64,000 nucleotides of DNA, from the NCBI RefSeq assembly GCF_900167075.1, contig NZ_FUWH01000003.1:355833-419832 (forward strand). Direction: 5' to 3'. Shown one piece after another: positions 36,431-45,817 of the stretch. Numbering within the stretch: the first letter of the stretch is position 1; each line of letters begins with the position of its first letter. The translations under genes and the position numbers were made by a program. The stretch comes from Sediminibacterium ginsengisoli. GTDB lineage: Bacteria > Bacteroidota > Bacteroidia > Chitinophagales > Chitinophagaceae. The notes under the pieces are model-generated. The model ran no database searches and was not told the DNA's origin. It was given only the letters and a program-made list of their open reading frames with translations.

Positions 36431-36626
36431 GTTTATACAGGGTTTCCGGTTCGCCTGCTGTACAATATTTTTACCGTTCATACCTCTCATATTCCGCCTG
36501 TCTTTCATATGTGTCTTTAACATTGCCTTAGCTGTAACATTTATAGTTTTACTACGTTAAACTTCGTAGTTGGTGCTCCCAACAAACTGTTTTAGCTGCT
36601 TTTATCTAACTGAACACTAGTAAACT

Positions 36627-39059
36627 ATGAAATTCCCGCTGCTTGTAACCATTGCGTTACTTACATTCTCTGCCGTCTTTTCCCAGGAAAAAGTGGTTAA
36701 AAAACTACCAGCCGTAAGAACCACTAAGAAAATAGTGATCGACGGGGATCTGAAGGATGAAGCCTGGAAAGAGGCTCCGAAAGCAACCAGTTTCGTGGAA
36801 TGGCGCCCGGCATACGGAAAGATCGAACTCGATAAGAACAGAACAGAAGTATATGTGCTTTACGATAATGATGCCATTTATGTAGGGGGATTTTGTCATG
36901 AAGCAAACGACAGTATTTCAACTGAACTGGTAGGACGTGATGTGATCAACGCGAATGATTTCATCGGTGTGCTTTTTGACACATATAGCGACAAGATCAA
37001 CGGATTTGGATATTATGTTACGCCATTGGGCGAACAATATGATGCTAAATATTCTTCTACCGGTGAAGATGGCAGCTGGAACAGTGTTTACGAATCGGCA
37101 GCTAAAATTGTATCCGGCGGCTGGATTTTCGAAATGCGCATTCCCTATTCTGCTATCCGTTTCAGTAATAAAAAAGTGCAGGACTGGGGCATGAATATCA
37201 CACGGAAGAGAAGCAAAAGCGGTATCCAGCTGATGTGGAATCCTACAGACCCGACATTCGGAGGAAATTTCTTCGCATTATTCGGAGCCTGGACAGGCAT
37301 TGAAAATATTAAACCGCCCGTGCGGCTTTCCTTCTCTCCATATCTTTCTACTTATGCCACCCATTATCCATTCAATGAGCCCGGAAAAAAGAATACAAGT
37401 ACTTCCATAAACGGTGGGATGGATGTGAAATACGGAATCAACCAGGCATTCACACTCGATATGACGCTGATACCGGACTTTGGCCAGGTACAGAGTGATA
37501 ACCAGGTGCTGAACCTTTCGCCATTTGAAGTAAAATATAATGAGAACCGTACCTTCTTTACTGAAGGAACTGAACTCTTTGGTAAAGGAAATCTTTTTTA
37601 CAGCAGACGTATCGGTGGAGAGCCGATCCATCTCTATGATGTGGAAAACCAGCTACAGGCGGGCGAAGTCATCAGTAAAAATCCGGGAGAAACAAGACTG
37701 ATCAATGCAACAAAGATCAGTGGCAGAACCAGTGGCGGACTGGGTATTGGTTTCTTCAATGCTGTTACCAAGCCGCAATATGCGATCATAGAAAAAGATG
37801 GTAAAGAAATACGTCGTGTGGAAACAGATCCTTTGACCAATTATAATATACTGGTCTTTGATCAGTCGTTGAAGAACAATTCAAGTATATCCCTCATCAA
37901 TACCAATGTAACCCGCGCCGGTAATGACTATGATGCAAACGTGACCGCCGTGCTATGGGATATCTATGACAAGAAAAACACCTGGAATGTATATGGTAAA
38001 TCGGCAGTAAGTCAGCTGATCGGATATGAAGCTCCGGGTAAAACGCTTACAGGTTACAGTCATAATATTGCATTTGGTAAAACCGGTGGCCGCTTCAATT
38101 TCCTGGTGTACCAGGATCTTGCCGATAATAAGTACAACAATAATGACATGGGTTATTTTACCAACAATAACTTTTTCGATAACTATTTCTGGATAGGATA
38201 TAAATGGTTGAAGCCAACTAAATGGTATAACCGTATCAACCTGAATTTTAACGGCGGTTCATCGCTTCGTTACAAACCCATGGATTATCAGAATCTCTGG
38301 ACCAATATGAATGTGAACGGGCAATTAAAGAATCTCTGGTATGCCGGTTCCTATATCAATATGAATGCGGAACAGAATGATTTTTATGAACCAAGGGTAG
38401 CCGGTCGGGTATTCAAAAAACCGGGAAGTTATGGGCATGGCGTTTGGGTAGAAACAAACAGTGCAAAAAAATATTCAGCGTATGTAGAACTCTTCGGAAA
38501 GTGGGCTAATAAATATGCATCATCCAGTTATGAGATCTATTTCAATAACCAGTACCGGTTTAATAATAAGCTGACAGTGAGCACCAACAGCAGTTTTGCA
38601 ATACTGAACAATAATGCAGGCTTTGCAGCGCTTTCTGCAGACAGTATTATTTTTTCCTTACGCAAACGCTATACGATCGAGAATATCTTCGTTATCAAAT
38701 ATAACTTCACCAATAAGATGGGGATCAATTTCAGAGCCCGTCATTACTGGAGTAAAGTAAATAACCAGCAATTCTTTGCGCTGCAGCAGGATGGAGAATT
38801 AGCCCCGGCATCAGGCATTAACAGGGATGTAAATTATAATGTGAACTATTTCAATATAGATATGGTGTACACCTGGCAGTTTGCGCTCGGAAGTTTCATT
38901 AATATTGTCTGGAAGAATTCCATCAACACGTTCGACAGGGATATTTCGCAGGGATATTTTCCCAATGCAGGCAAAACACTGGAAGCGCCGCAGTTGAATA
39001 ATCTTTCGCTGAGGGTGATTTATTTCCTTGACTACCTTAGTTTGAAGAAAAAGCATTGA
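36627..39059 (+). CDS. CBM9-like/DUF5916 outer-membrane-associated protein
   Basis: The 810-residue protein begins with a signal peptide (MKFPLLVTIALLTFSAVFSQ). Residues 35-215 are a CBM9-like (DOMON-like) sandwich with I-D-G-D-L-K-D-E-A-W-K and V-Y-V-L-Y-D-N-D-A-I-Y-V-G. The rest fits DUF5916, which opens with F-S-P-Y-L and has D-F-G-Q-V-Q-S-D, N-E-N-R-T-F-F-T-E-G and L-F-Y-S-R-R-I-G-G, then alternating amphipathic strands to the C-terminus, as expected for an outer-membrane barrel. Family members are common in Bacteroidota next to peptidases and amidohydrolases. The function is unknown; ligand or peptide handling at the outer membrane is plausible. It is transcribed on its own, 249 bp after the amidohydrolase pair. 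Confidence 0.87.
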   Translation: MKFPLLVTIALLTFSAVFSQEKVVKKLPAVRTTKKIVIDGDLKDEAWKEAPKATSFVEWRPAYGKIELDKNRTEVYVLYDNDAIYVGGFCHEANDSISTELVGRDVINANDFIGVLFDTYSDKINGFGYYVTPLGEQYDAKYSSTGEDGSWNSVYESAAKIVSGGWIFEMRIPYSAIRFSNKKVQDWGMNITRKRSKSGIQLMWNPTDPTFGGNFFALFGAWTGIENIKPPVRLSFSPYLSTYATHYPFNEPGKKNTSTSINGGMDVKYGINQAFTLDMTLIPDFGQVQSDNQVLNLSPFEVKYNENRTFFTEGTELFGKGNLFYSRRIGGEPIHLYDVENQLQAGEVISKNPGETRLINATKISGRTSGGLGIGFFNAVTKPQYAIIEKDGKEIRRVETDPLTNYNILVFDQSLKNNSSISLINTNVTRAGNDYDANVTAVLWDIYDKKNTWNVYGKSAVSQLIGYEAPGKTLTGYSHNIAFGKTGGRFNFLVYQDLADNKYNNNDMGYFTNNNFFDNYFWIGYKWLKPTKWYNRINLNFNGGSSLRYKPMDYQNLWTNMNVNGQLKNLWYAGSYINMNAEQNDFYEPRVAGRVFKKPGSYGHGVWVETNSAKKYSAYVELFGKWANKYASSSYEIYFNNQYRFNNKLTVSTNSSFAILNNNAGFAALSADSIIFSLRKRYTIENIFVIKYNFTNKMGINFRARHYWSKVNNQQFFALQQDGELAPASGINRDVNYNVNYFNIDMVYTWQFALGSFINIVWKNSINTFDRDISQGYFPNAGKTLEAPQLNNLSLRVIYFLDYLSLKKKH

Positions 39060-39129
39060 TTTTATTTATTTGCCCTTTATTGGCGAATAAATGGATATTA
39101 TGTATTGTCAATAATTCGTAATTTCAATT

Positions 39130-39432
39130 GTGTATTATTTAGATAATCATATTTCAGATATCGCAACGCTATGTTCTCAACATAATGTCAGGCATCTTTT
39201 TGCCTTTGGTTCTGTTCTGACTGATGACTTTAAACAGACCAGCGATGTAGATCTTATGGTGGATTTCCTTCCTGTCGGCGTAACTGAATATGCGGATAAT
39301 TATTATAGTCTGAAATTTGCTCTGGAAAAGATTCTGAACAGAACTGTGGATTTACTCGAAGAACAGGCACTCAAAAATCCTTATCTTCTCAAATCTATTA
39401 ATAACAAAAAACGCCTTATTTATGGAAATTGA
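39130..39432 (+). CDS. mntA: MntA-type minimal nucleotidyltransferase antitoxin
   Basis: The 100-residue protein starts at GTG 39130. It has the MNT fold with the exact motif GSX10DXD: G27-S28 and D39-V-D41. In type VII toxin-antitoxin pairs, MntA adds AMP units to a Tyr of the HEPN toxin HepT and so switches it off. The stop TGA (39430-39432) overlaps the ATG of the next gene (39422), as in such operons. The antitoxin looks intact, whereas its partner is broken. Confidence 0.9.
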   Translation: MYYLDNHISDIATLCSQHNVRHLFAFGSVLTDDFKQTSDVDLMVDFLPVGVTEYADNYYSLKFALEKILNRTVDLLEEQALKNPYLLKSINNKKRLIYGN

Positions 39433-39759
39433 AATACAGTCATGGCTGTATGATATTTCTAAGGCTATTGCCGAAATAGAATCCTTTTTTACTGAAGGTT
39501 CCAAACATTTTCTGCTTACCAGAGTGACCTGAAGACTCGAAGGGCCGTTGAAAGAAACATTGAAATCATTGGCGAAGCGCTCAATCGGATTCTTACAAAG
39601 CAACCAGAAATAGCAATTTCGAATGCGAGACGCATTGTTGATACCAGGAACCGGATCATTCATGGTTATGATAGTGTTTCTGACAATATTATTTGGAGTA
39701 TTATTATCACCTACCTCCCTGTTTTGCAATCGGAAGTAGCAATCCTGCTAAAAGGATAA
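39422..39759 (+). pseudogene. hepT: HepT-like HEPN toxin gene with a frameshift
   Basis: The frame from ATG 39422 gives M-E-I-E-I-Q-S-W-L-Y-D-I-S-K-A-I-A-E-I-E-S-F-F and stops at 39530-39532. In another frame the HEPN domain continues without a start: Y-Q-S-D-L-K-T-R-R-A-V-E-R-N, then I-E-I-I-G-E-A-L-N, then T-R-N-R-I-I-H-G-Y-D, ending at TAA 39757-39759. The RX4HXY active-site motif (R-N-R-I-I-H-G-Y) is intact. Adding one T to the run of four T near 39508-39511 would join the parts as E-G-S-K-H-F-S-A-Y-Q-S-D. Either the toxin has been inactivated or there is a homopolymer sequencing error. Confidence 0.87.
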
Positions 39760-39891
39760 AATCTGTTGATTCATTCTTCTAACATTTGATCAGCGCCGTC
39801 ATTTTTATTAAATCTGCGGAAAGCTGATGTATTATTCAGAATCCTGCAACCCGGGTTTCTTTGTATATAGCATGTTTACTACCTTAGCTAT

Positions 39892-42726
39892 ATGACAAAA
39901 AAGCTGTTTTTACTGGATGCCATGGCGCTGATCTACCGTGCCTATTATGCACTGATCAGGAATCCAAGGCTCACATCGAAGGGAAGGAATACCAATGCGC
40001 AGTTTGGCTTCACCAATACATTATTCGATCTCATCAATAAAGAAAAACCTACACATCTCGCCGTTTGTTTCGATACCCATGCACCAACGGAAAGGCATAC
40101 CGATTTCTCAGATTATAAGGCAAACCGCCAGGACGCGCCTGAAGACCTGCTCGAGTCTATTCCGGATATACAGCGGATCATACGCGGATTCAATATTCCG
40201 GTAGTAGAACTTGACGGCTATGAAGCAGACGATGTGATCGGAACCGTTGCCTGGCAGGCAGCCGATAAGGGTTATGATGTATATATGGTAACGCCGGATA
40301 AGGATTACGGCCAGCTGCTGATACACCCGCATGTATATATATACAAGCCGCCTTATATGGGCAACCCCGAAGAAATACTCACTGCAGAAAAGATCTGTTC
40401 CAAATGGGATATTAAACGCGTAGAGCAGGTGATTGATATGCTGGGACTGATGGGCGATTCTGTTGATAATATTCCCGGTATTGCCGGCATCGGAGAAAAG
40501 ACTGCAGCAAAACTGCTGAAAGAATACGATACGCTTGAAAATATTCTCGAAAATGCAGATTCCATTAAAGGCGCACTGGGAGAGAAGATCCGCAACGGCA
40601 GGGAAGCGGCCATCATGAGTAAAAAGCTCGCAACCATTATAACCAATGTTCCTGTAGAATTTCATGAAGAAGATTATCGGCTGAAAGAATGGAATAAAGA
40701 CGAGCTGGTTACCTGCTTTACTGAACTGGAATTCAAAACCCTTGGAAAAAGAATACTGGGCGATGAGTTCAATGCATTCCATGCGGCTCCGCAAAGTATA
40801 CAGACCGATCTTTTCGGCAACACTGTTATCAGTAAAACAGAAACTCCGGTTAAGAAAGAAAAGAATATAGCCGAAGAGCCAACTGAAACCGCAGGCCTCT
40901 TTGCTGAAAAAAATATAACTAATACACCACACCAGTACCATCTTGCTGATACAACAGAAAGCATTCAATCCCTTGTGTCATTACTGATGCAGCAAAAAGA
41001 GATCTGCTTCGATACGGAAACAACCGGAACGGATGCCAATAACGTTTCATTGGTTGGTTTAAGTTTTTCCATTGCTCCGGCAGAAGGATATTACATTCCC
41101 TGCCCGCCTGATGATGCGGCAACCAAAAATATCCTCGCACAGTTTGCACCGCTCTTCGCCAAAGAAGATATTACCTGGGTAGGCCAGAACCTTAAATATG
41201 ATCTGCTTGTTTTAAAATGGTATGGTATTGAAATCAAAGGTGAACTTTTCGATACTATGCTGGCGCATTATCTGATTGAACCGGAAGGCAGGCGCAGTAT
41301 GGATCTGCTGAGTGCACAGTATCTTGGTTACGAGCCCGTTCCTATTGAAGACCTTATTGGTAAAAAAGGAAAGAACCAGGGAAATATGCGTGATGTTCCA
41401 ATCGAGAAGATCAAGGAATATGCTGCCGAAGATGCCGATATTACGTTACAGCTCAAACATGCATTTGTTCCGCTGCTCCAGGAAAAAGAACTTGATTCAG
41501 TTTTTGAAAAAGTAGAAAATCCTTTGGTTCGTGTGCTTACAGATATGGAGTTTGAAGGAGTAAAGATCGATGTTGACTTCCTTAGCCAATACAGTACTGA
41601 ACTGGAGAAAGACGCAAAACGTTGCGAAGAAAACGTTTACGAACAGGCAGGCGTACGTTTCAATCTTGCTTCTCCGAAACAATTGGGTGAAGTGCTGTTC
41701 GAAAAACTGAAGCTTGATCCGAAAGCCAAGAAAACCAAGACAGGTCAGTATGCAACCGGTGAAGATGTACTACTCAAACTCGCTAATCAGCATAAAATTG
41801 TAGATGATATCCTGAACTTCAGGGAGCTTACCAAACTCAAATCAACATATGTAGATGCACTTCCCGAAATGATCAATCCCAAAACCGGCAGGGTACATAC
41901 CAGTTATGCCCAGGCCGTTGCGGTTACAGGAAGGCTTAGCAGCAATAACCCGAATCTCCAGAATATACCTATCAGAACAGAACGCGGTCGTGAGATCCGT
42001 AAAGCATTTATTCCGAGAGAACCAGGACGTCTGTTACTCAGTGCCGACTATTCGCAGATCGAACTTCGCATTGTTGCTGCCATCAGCGGCGATCCGAATA
42101 TGTGTGAAGCTTTCCGCCTTGGAAAAGACATACATACGGCCACAGCAGCTAAAGTATATGGCATTGCAGAATCTGAAGTAACAAAGGAACAACGTTATAA
42201 AGCCAAGAGTGTGAACTTTGGTATCATTTATGGCCAGGGTGCTTTTGGTCTCGCAGATAACCTGGGTATCAGTCGCGCAGAAGCAAAAGAAATTATCGAG
42301 AACTATAAAAAAGAGTTCCCGAATATCCAGCGCTATATGGATGACAAGATCAATTTTGCAAAGGAACATGGCTATGTACAGACACTTGCAGGAAGAAAAC
42401 GCTGGTTGAAAGATATCAACAGCAGTAACTTCACAGTTCGTGGTTATGCGGAACGAAATGCCATCAATTCACCGATACAGGGAACTGCTGCAGATATGAT
42501 CAAACTGGCCATGATCAGTGTACATCAGGAAATGAAAAAGAAATCCTGGCAGTCTAAAATGATCTTGCAGGTACATGATGAATTGGTCTTTGATGCTGTT
42601 CCTGAAGAAGCAGAAGATCTCAAAAAACTGATTATACATTGCATGACCACGGCGATGCCGCTGCCTAATGAAGTACCGGTAGAAGCGGAAGTTGGTCAGG
42701 GACAAAACTGGCTCGAAGCCCACTAA
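39892..42726 (+). CDS. polA: DNA polymerase I
   Basis: The 944-residue enzyme fills gaps and removes RNA primers. Residues 1-290 are the 5'-3' exonuclease (L-L-D-A-M-A-L-I-Y-R-A-Y; Y-E-A-D-D-V-I-G-T; T-P-D-K-D-Y-G-Q-L; the helix-hairpin-helix I-P-G-I-A-G-I-G-E-K-T). About 350-530 is a 3'-5' exonuclease that keeps the acidic residues (C-F-D-T-E-T-T-G; Q-N-L-K-Y-D; A-A-E-D-A-D), so proofreading is likely active. The polymerase domain has S-A-D-Y-S-Q-I-E-L-R, K-S-V-N-F-G-I-I-Y-G and V-H-D-E-L-V. A gene for an NTF2-like protein begins 3 bp after the stop. Confidence 0.97.
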   Translation: MTKKLFLLDAMALIYRAYYALIRNPRLTSKGRNTNAQFGFTNTLFDLINKEKPTHLAVCFDTHAPTERHTDFSDYKANRQDAPEDLLESIPDIQRIIRGFNIPVVELDGYEADDVIGTVAWQAADKGYDVYMVTPDKDYGQLLIHPHVYIYKPPYMGNPEEILTAEKICSKWDIKRVEQVIDMLGLMGDSVDNIPGIAGIGEKTAAKLLKEYDTLENILENADSIKGALGEKIRNGREAAIMSKKLATIITNVPVEFHEEDYRLKEWNKDELVTCFTELEFKTLGKRILGDEFNAFHAAPQSIQTDLFGNTVISKTETPVKKEKNIAEEPTETAGLFAEKNITNTPHQYHLADTTESIQSLVSLLMQQKEICFDTETTGTDANNVSLVGLSFSIAPAEGYYIPCPPDDAATKNILAQFAPLFAKEDITWVGQNLKYDLLVLKWYGIEIKGELFDTMLAHYLIEPEGRRSMDLLSAQYLGYEPVPIEDLIGKKGKNQGNMRDVPIEKIKEYAAEDADITLQLKHAFVPLLQEKELDSVFEKVENPLVRVLTDMEFEGVKIDVDFLSQYSTELEKDAKRCEENVYEQAGVRFNLASPKQLGEVLFEKLKLDPKAKKTKTGQYATGEDVLLKLANQHKIVDDILNFRELTKLKSTYVDALPEMINPKTGRVHTSYAQAVAVTGRLSSNNPNLQNIPIRTERGREIRKAFIPREPGRLLLSADYSQIELRIVAAISGDPNMCEAFRLGKDIHTATAAKVYGIAESEVTKEQRYKAKSVNFGIIYGQGAFGLADNLGISRAEAKEIIENYKKEFPNIQRYMDDKINFAKEHGYVQTLAGRKRWLKDINSSNFTVRGYAERNAINSPIQGTAADMIKLAMISVHQEMKKKSWQSKMILQVHDELVFDAVPEEAEDLKKLIIHCMTTAMPLPNEVPVEAEVGQGQNWLEAH

Positions 42727-42729
42727 ACT

Positions 42730-43200
42730 ATGAATCCGAACGAACAGACCATACATAAATTTTATACTGCATTCCAGCAGCTCGATTATGCAACCATGCA
42801 ATCCTGCTACCATGAGGGTGCATTGTTCAGCGACCAGGTTTTCGGACTGCTCGATGAATTCGAAACCAAAGCTATGTGGGAAATGCTCTGCAAAAGAGCA
42901 AAGGATTTTTCGCTTACTTACGGAAATATCCGTTTACTGGATGAAGAGTATACAACCTGCGAATGGACCGCTACTTATTTATTCAGCAGCTCCGGAAGAA
43001 AAGTGACCAACCGGATCACAGCACATATGCGGTTCAAAGACGGGTTGATCATTGAACATACCGATGCGTTCGATATCTATCGCTGGAGCAGGCAGGCATT
43101 CGGAATACCGGGCTGGCTTTTCGGGTGGAGTTCGTTTATGCGTAAACGGATACAATTAAAAGCAAGAGTAGGTCTGCACAAATTCATGGAACAGTCCTGA
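42730..43200 (+). CDS. NTF2-like (SnoaL-type) protein
   Basis: The 156-residue cytoplasmic protein is one NTF2-like cone: F-Y-T-A-F-Q-Q-L-D-Y-A-T-M-Q-S-C-Y-H at the start, F-S-L-T-Y-G in the middle, and H-M-R-F-K-D-G-L-I-I-E-H-T-D-A-F-D-I-Y-R-W. The C-terminal 30 residues are basic (M-R-K-R-I-Q-L-K-A-R). It starts 3 bp after the polA stop, so it is probably translated by coupling. It converges with the lipoprotein operon with 6 bp between stops. Members bind small molecules; no substrate can be named. Confidence 0.83.
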   Translation: MNPNEQTIHKFYTAFQQLDYATMQSCYHEGALFSDQVFGLLDEFETKAMWEMLCKRAKDFSLTYGNIRLLDEEYTTCEWTATYLFSSSGRKVTNRITAHMRFKDGLIIEHTDAFDIYRWSRQAFGIPGWLFGWSSFMRKRIQLKARVGLHKFMEQS

Positions 43201-43206
43201 TGCTTA

Positions 43207-44652
43207 TTATCGCGTAACACACCAGTTATACAACTGCAGAGAACCGGTGCCTTTCAGTGTAATTTTTCTCTTTGCATTTCCCAATGTAAGCTCTACCACA
43301 TTATCCCCTTCTTCCAGCGGGATTCTTACATAGGAAACAGTAGCAGGTAAAGATTGCCAGTTACGGGTATCTGCTTTTTCAGTAGCAGTATTAAAGATAT
43401 TAACGATCAGGCCGGTGGCGAGAGCAACAGCTTCGGCTTTATCGTCTTTCTTTTTTTCGTCTTTCTCTTTGGAATTGTTTTTAGCAACTTCTTTTGCTGA
43501 AGCTGATATGCCTTTTTCAACAAGTTTCTTAACAACCTGGCGAACCAGTGCATCGGAAAGGATTTTCAGCATATGCTGTTTCAGAATGGCGGGAGCAAGT
43601 GTATTTATATCTTCTGTTAATTCAGCATTATATGTTTTACCATTTACAACAGCACTTGCCTGATCCACTGTTCTTATCGCGTTGTATGCAGGAATAGCCA
43701 CCCTGATGGCTCTGAATTCGTTCAGGGAAACGTCTGAAGAATAACCGGAACTGGAGAAATCAAAAGGAATCACGATCGATCCTTCTTCCGCAGCATAAAC
43801 GAATGTGTTAGATCCGTCGCCGTTATTGGTCAGTATAAAATTCTGTTCTGTTTTTGCAGGCGCCATTCCCTTTTCAAAAAAAATAACTGCTTCACCGCCT
43901 TTTGACAGGGTGTTATCTTTCTCTGTTTTTCCGAAGATTGCGCTGTATTTATCAACCTGGTCAGTGAAACCCATTTTTTCGGCAGTACGCAGCAGGTCCC
44001 TTTTGAGTTGATCCGGAAGAAAAACACCATAGTATTGCTGGTCTTTAATCTTCACATAAAGATCCGCTGCATTCCTGTATGAAATGAATGCATTGTTGAT
44101 ATCGCCGGCAGTTTCATAGATCATTCCCTGCACCATCAGCACAAATGCATCCTGTGTATACCTGTTGGATGTAACCCCGAATTTATCTTTTTGTGCATTG
44201 GTGGTAAGCGTGATGCGCCTGGCTTCAACGATCGCATCATCCTGCTTACCGGTGTACAGGTAATTCAATGCTTTATAATAGTGAAGGAAGAACTGTTCAT
44301 GATCTTCACCCATATACGTTTCCATCATAGGGTTCAGCAGTTTTCCGGCGACAACGCTTCCTGCAGATTTTTTTTCATTCTCGATGAATTTATCTGCCAG
44401 ATTCAGGTAATAGTTACTGCTGTCGTATTGTTTGGCCAGGTGTAACACTTTACCCTGTTCCATATAATACAGCAACCGGTTCCTGTTTTGTTGTAAAAAG
44501 GAATTATTAGCCAGCAATCGTTCTGCCTTATTATAATCGGATTGTCGCACCTGATTATAATAAGCATTCATTTTATTCTGGTACGTAGCGCAGGAAAACA
44601 AAACAGGCATCAATAGCCAAGCTACCCATGCCTGTTTCAATACTTTGTTCAT
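43207..44652 (-). CDS. COG3014-like TPR-containing lipoprotein
   Basis: The 481-residue product has a lipoprotein signal (L-M-P-V-L-F-S-C-A-T, Cys at 21), so it is anchored in the envelope. Residues 30-230 are TPR-like helices (A-E-R-L-L-A-N-N; Y-Y-K-A-L-N-Y-L-Y-T-G-K-Q-D-D-A-I-V-E-A-R-R). A beta-rich region and a Lys/Asp/Glu-rich helix (about 395-415, K-E-K-D-E-K-K-K-D-D-K-A) follow. The conserved family COG3014 has this layout. It is the last of three genes, 14 bp after the LpoB-like gene, so it probably supports an envelope machine, perhaps penicillin-binding protein activation. The exact task is unknown. Confidence 0.78.
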   Translation of the reverse strand: MNKVLKQAWVAWLLMPVLFSCATYQNKMNAYYNQVRQSDYNKAERLLANNSFLQQNRNRLLYYMEQGKVLHLAKQYDSSNYYLNLADKFIENEKKSAGSVVAGKLLNPMMETYMGEDHEQFFLHYYKALNYLYTGKQDDAIVEARRITLTTNAQKDKFGVTSNRYTQDAFVLMVQGMIYETAGDINNAFISYRNAADLYVKIKDQQYYGVFLPDQLKRDLLRTAEKMGFTDQVDKYSAIFGKTEKDNTLSKGGEAVIFFEKGMAPAKTEQNFILTNNGDGSNTFVYAAEEGSIVIPFDFSSSGYSSDVSLNEFRAIRVAIPAYNAIRTVDQASAVVNGKTYNAELTEDINTLAPAILKQHMLKILSDALVRQVVKKLVEKGISASAKEVAKNNSKEKDEKKKDDKAEAVALATGLIVNIFNTATEKADTRNWQSLPATVSYVRIPLEEGDNVVELTLGNAKRKITLKGTGSLQLYNWCVTR

Positions 44653-44666
44653 GCAGGATATCTCCT

Positions 44667-45260
44667 TTAGTTTTTCACCATTTTGGCAATTTTCTTCTCA
44701 CCGATCCACACTACTTCGTTGGTTTCGATATTGGTCAGCTCCAGGTTAACCTGGTAAGTAACCGTTTTATTCTTACGGTAAGAATCAACGATAGAGTTGA
44801 TTGATCCCTGCAAAATATAATCAGCTCCTCTTTCAAGGCCGAATTTTTTCATCGTGCTTTGTGAAGCATTTGTCTGCTGGTCTGCTTTTTCAGCACGCAG
44901 TTCTTCACGTTTTTTGCCACTCTGAACCAGTCCTACACGATCACTCTGGATGAAAGAACGTTCCAGGTCGTTCATGAACGTTTCAGCTTCAATATGCTCG
45001 TGACTTTTATTGGTTACCATACCCACAATCACAACAGGTTTTTTACCTTTTGCTGTAACATGGTTCGTTAACCATTTTTCGTTAAGGATCTGTTTGATCA
45101 GTTCATCGGCTGTTAAACGGCTGTCTGTATTATTCCAGCCACCGCTGAGATCGATCTGTTCGGAAGGGTCGATTCTCGTAACTGTTCTTGTTGCGCAGGA
45201 AGTAAAAAATAATCCTGCAGACAATGAAGCTGCAATAAGCAGTTGTGATGTTCTTTTCAT
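44667..45260 (-). CDS. LpoB-like penicillin-binding-protein activator lipoprotein
   Basis: The 197-residue lipoprotein (signal ending F-F-T-S-C-A-T-R) belongs to the LpoB/COG3417 family: after the Cys come I-D-L-S-G-G-W-N-N-T-D-S-R, L-T-N-H-V-T-A-K-G-K-K-P-V-V-I-V-G-M-V, N-K-S-H-E-H-I and G-A-D-Y-I-L-Q-G-S-I-N. In enterobacteria LpoB reaches from the outer membrane to activate PBP1b during peptidoglycan synthesis. It lies 39 bp after the small Tyr/Asn-rich gene and 14 bp before the COG3014-like gene. In Bacteroidota the PBP target is not established, so the role is by family only. Confidence 0.88.
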   Translation of the reverse strand: MKRTSQLLIAASLSAGLFFTSCATRTVTRIDPSEQIDLSGGWNNTDSRLTADELIKQILNEKWLTNHVTAKGKKPVVIVGMVTNKSHEHIEAETFMNDLERSFIQSDRVGLVQSGKKREELRAEKADQQTNASQSTMKKFGLERGADYILQGSINSIVDSYRKNKTVTYQVNLELTNIETNEVVWIGEKKIAKMVKN

Positions 45261-45299
45261 ATTATTTCTTTAGCAGAGTAGAATTGTTAATAAAACGGA

Positions 45300-45707
45300 T
45301 TAAAACGAGAACCACCAGTTACCGGTTCTGAAACCGACATTCGGCCGCCACAGATTCCAGTTGTTCCAACGGTTATTGTACCTGTATCGATTATCCCAGT
45401 AGTTGTACGAGGGGTAATAACCTGAGTTCCAGTAACTGTTATAAGGCTGGTAATAACTGTTGTTGTAACGGCGCTGTTCCCTTCGCTCCTGCCGGCGTTC
45501 GGCTTTTGCTTCAAACCAGTCGTATGCCTTGTATGTTTCCTGGGTGGTAGTGTTACTTACAGCAAGCAAAGAATCTTTGAGCTGCATGTATTTATCACGG
45601 CTGATATGGAAATTAGGGTTCTGGTCGTCTGCCAGAGCAGGTTGTTGCTGTGCAAAAGAACTAACGGCAATACCTGCAACGATAAGTGTAAAAATGGTAC
45701 GTAACAC
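45300..45707 (-). CDS. Small exported Tyr/Asn/Trp-rich protein
   Basis: The 135-residue product starts at GTG 45707, preceded by a strong ribosome-binding site (AAGGAGG). The signal peptide ends V-S-S-F-A-Q. The middle is helical and charged (K-A-E-R-R-Q-E-R-R-E-Q-R-R). The C-terminal 55 residues consist mostly of Tyr, Asn, Trp, Arg and Ser (Y-Y-Q-P-Y-N-S-Y-W-N-S-G-Y-Y), a low-complexity tail ending N-W-W-F-S-F. I recognise no family. It is the first gene of the operon with the LpoB-like and COG3014-like lipoproteins, so it is probably part of the same envelope system. The basic helix could bind peptidoglycan or lipid. Confidence 0.7.
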   Translation of the reverse strand: MLRTIFTLIVAGIAVSSFAQQQPALADDQNPNFHISRDKYMQLKDSLLAVSNTTTQETYKAYDWFEAKAERRQERREQRRYNNSYYQPYNSYWNSGYYPSYNYWDNRYRYNNRWNNWNLWRPNVGFRTGNWWFSF

Positions 45708-45732
45708 GGTGCCTCCTTTTTCTAATATATTA

Positions 45733-45740
45733 CAAAACTA
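45733..45740 (-). promoter_or_regulatory. -7 box TAGTTTTG of the lipoprotein operon
   Basis: An exact TAnnTTTG match on the minus strand, 25 bp before the GTG at 45707. Confidence 0.55.
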
Positions 45741-45817
45741 ATACCAAAATTTCAGCCTTACTAACCCTGCCTGTTAAATCTTACGCTACAGGCAATTTTC
45801 CCGGATGAGCGGAAACC

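Noticed and set aside
19099..39759. Defence island or prophage suggested by the Fic and HEPN/MNT genes
   Set aside because: They are 19 kb apart and surrounded by housekeeping genes (asnS, rho, mnmG, polA); no integrase, transposase or phage gene is seen.
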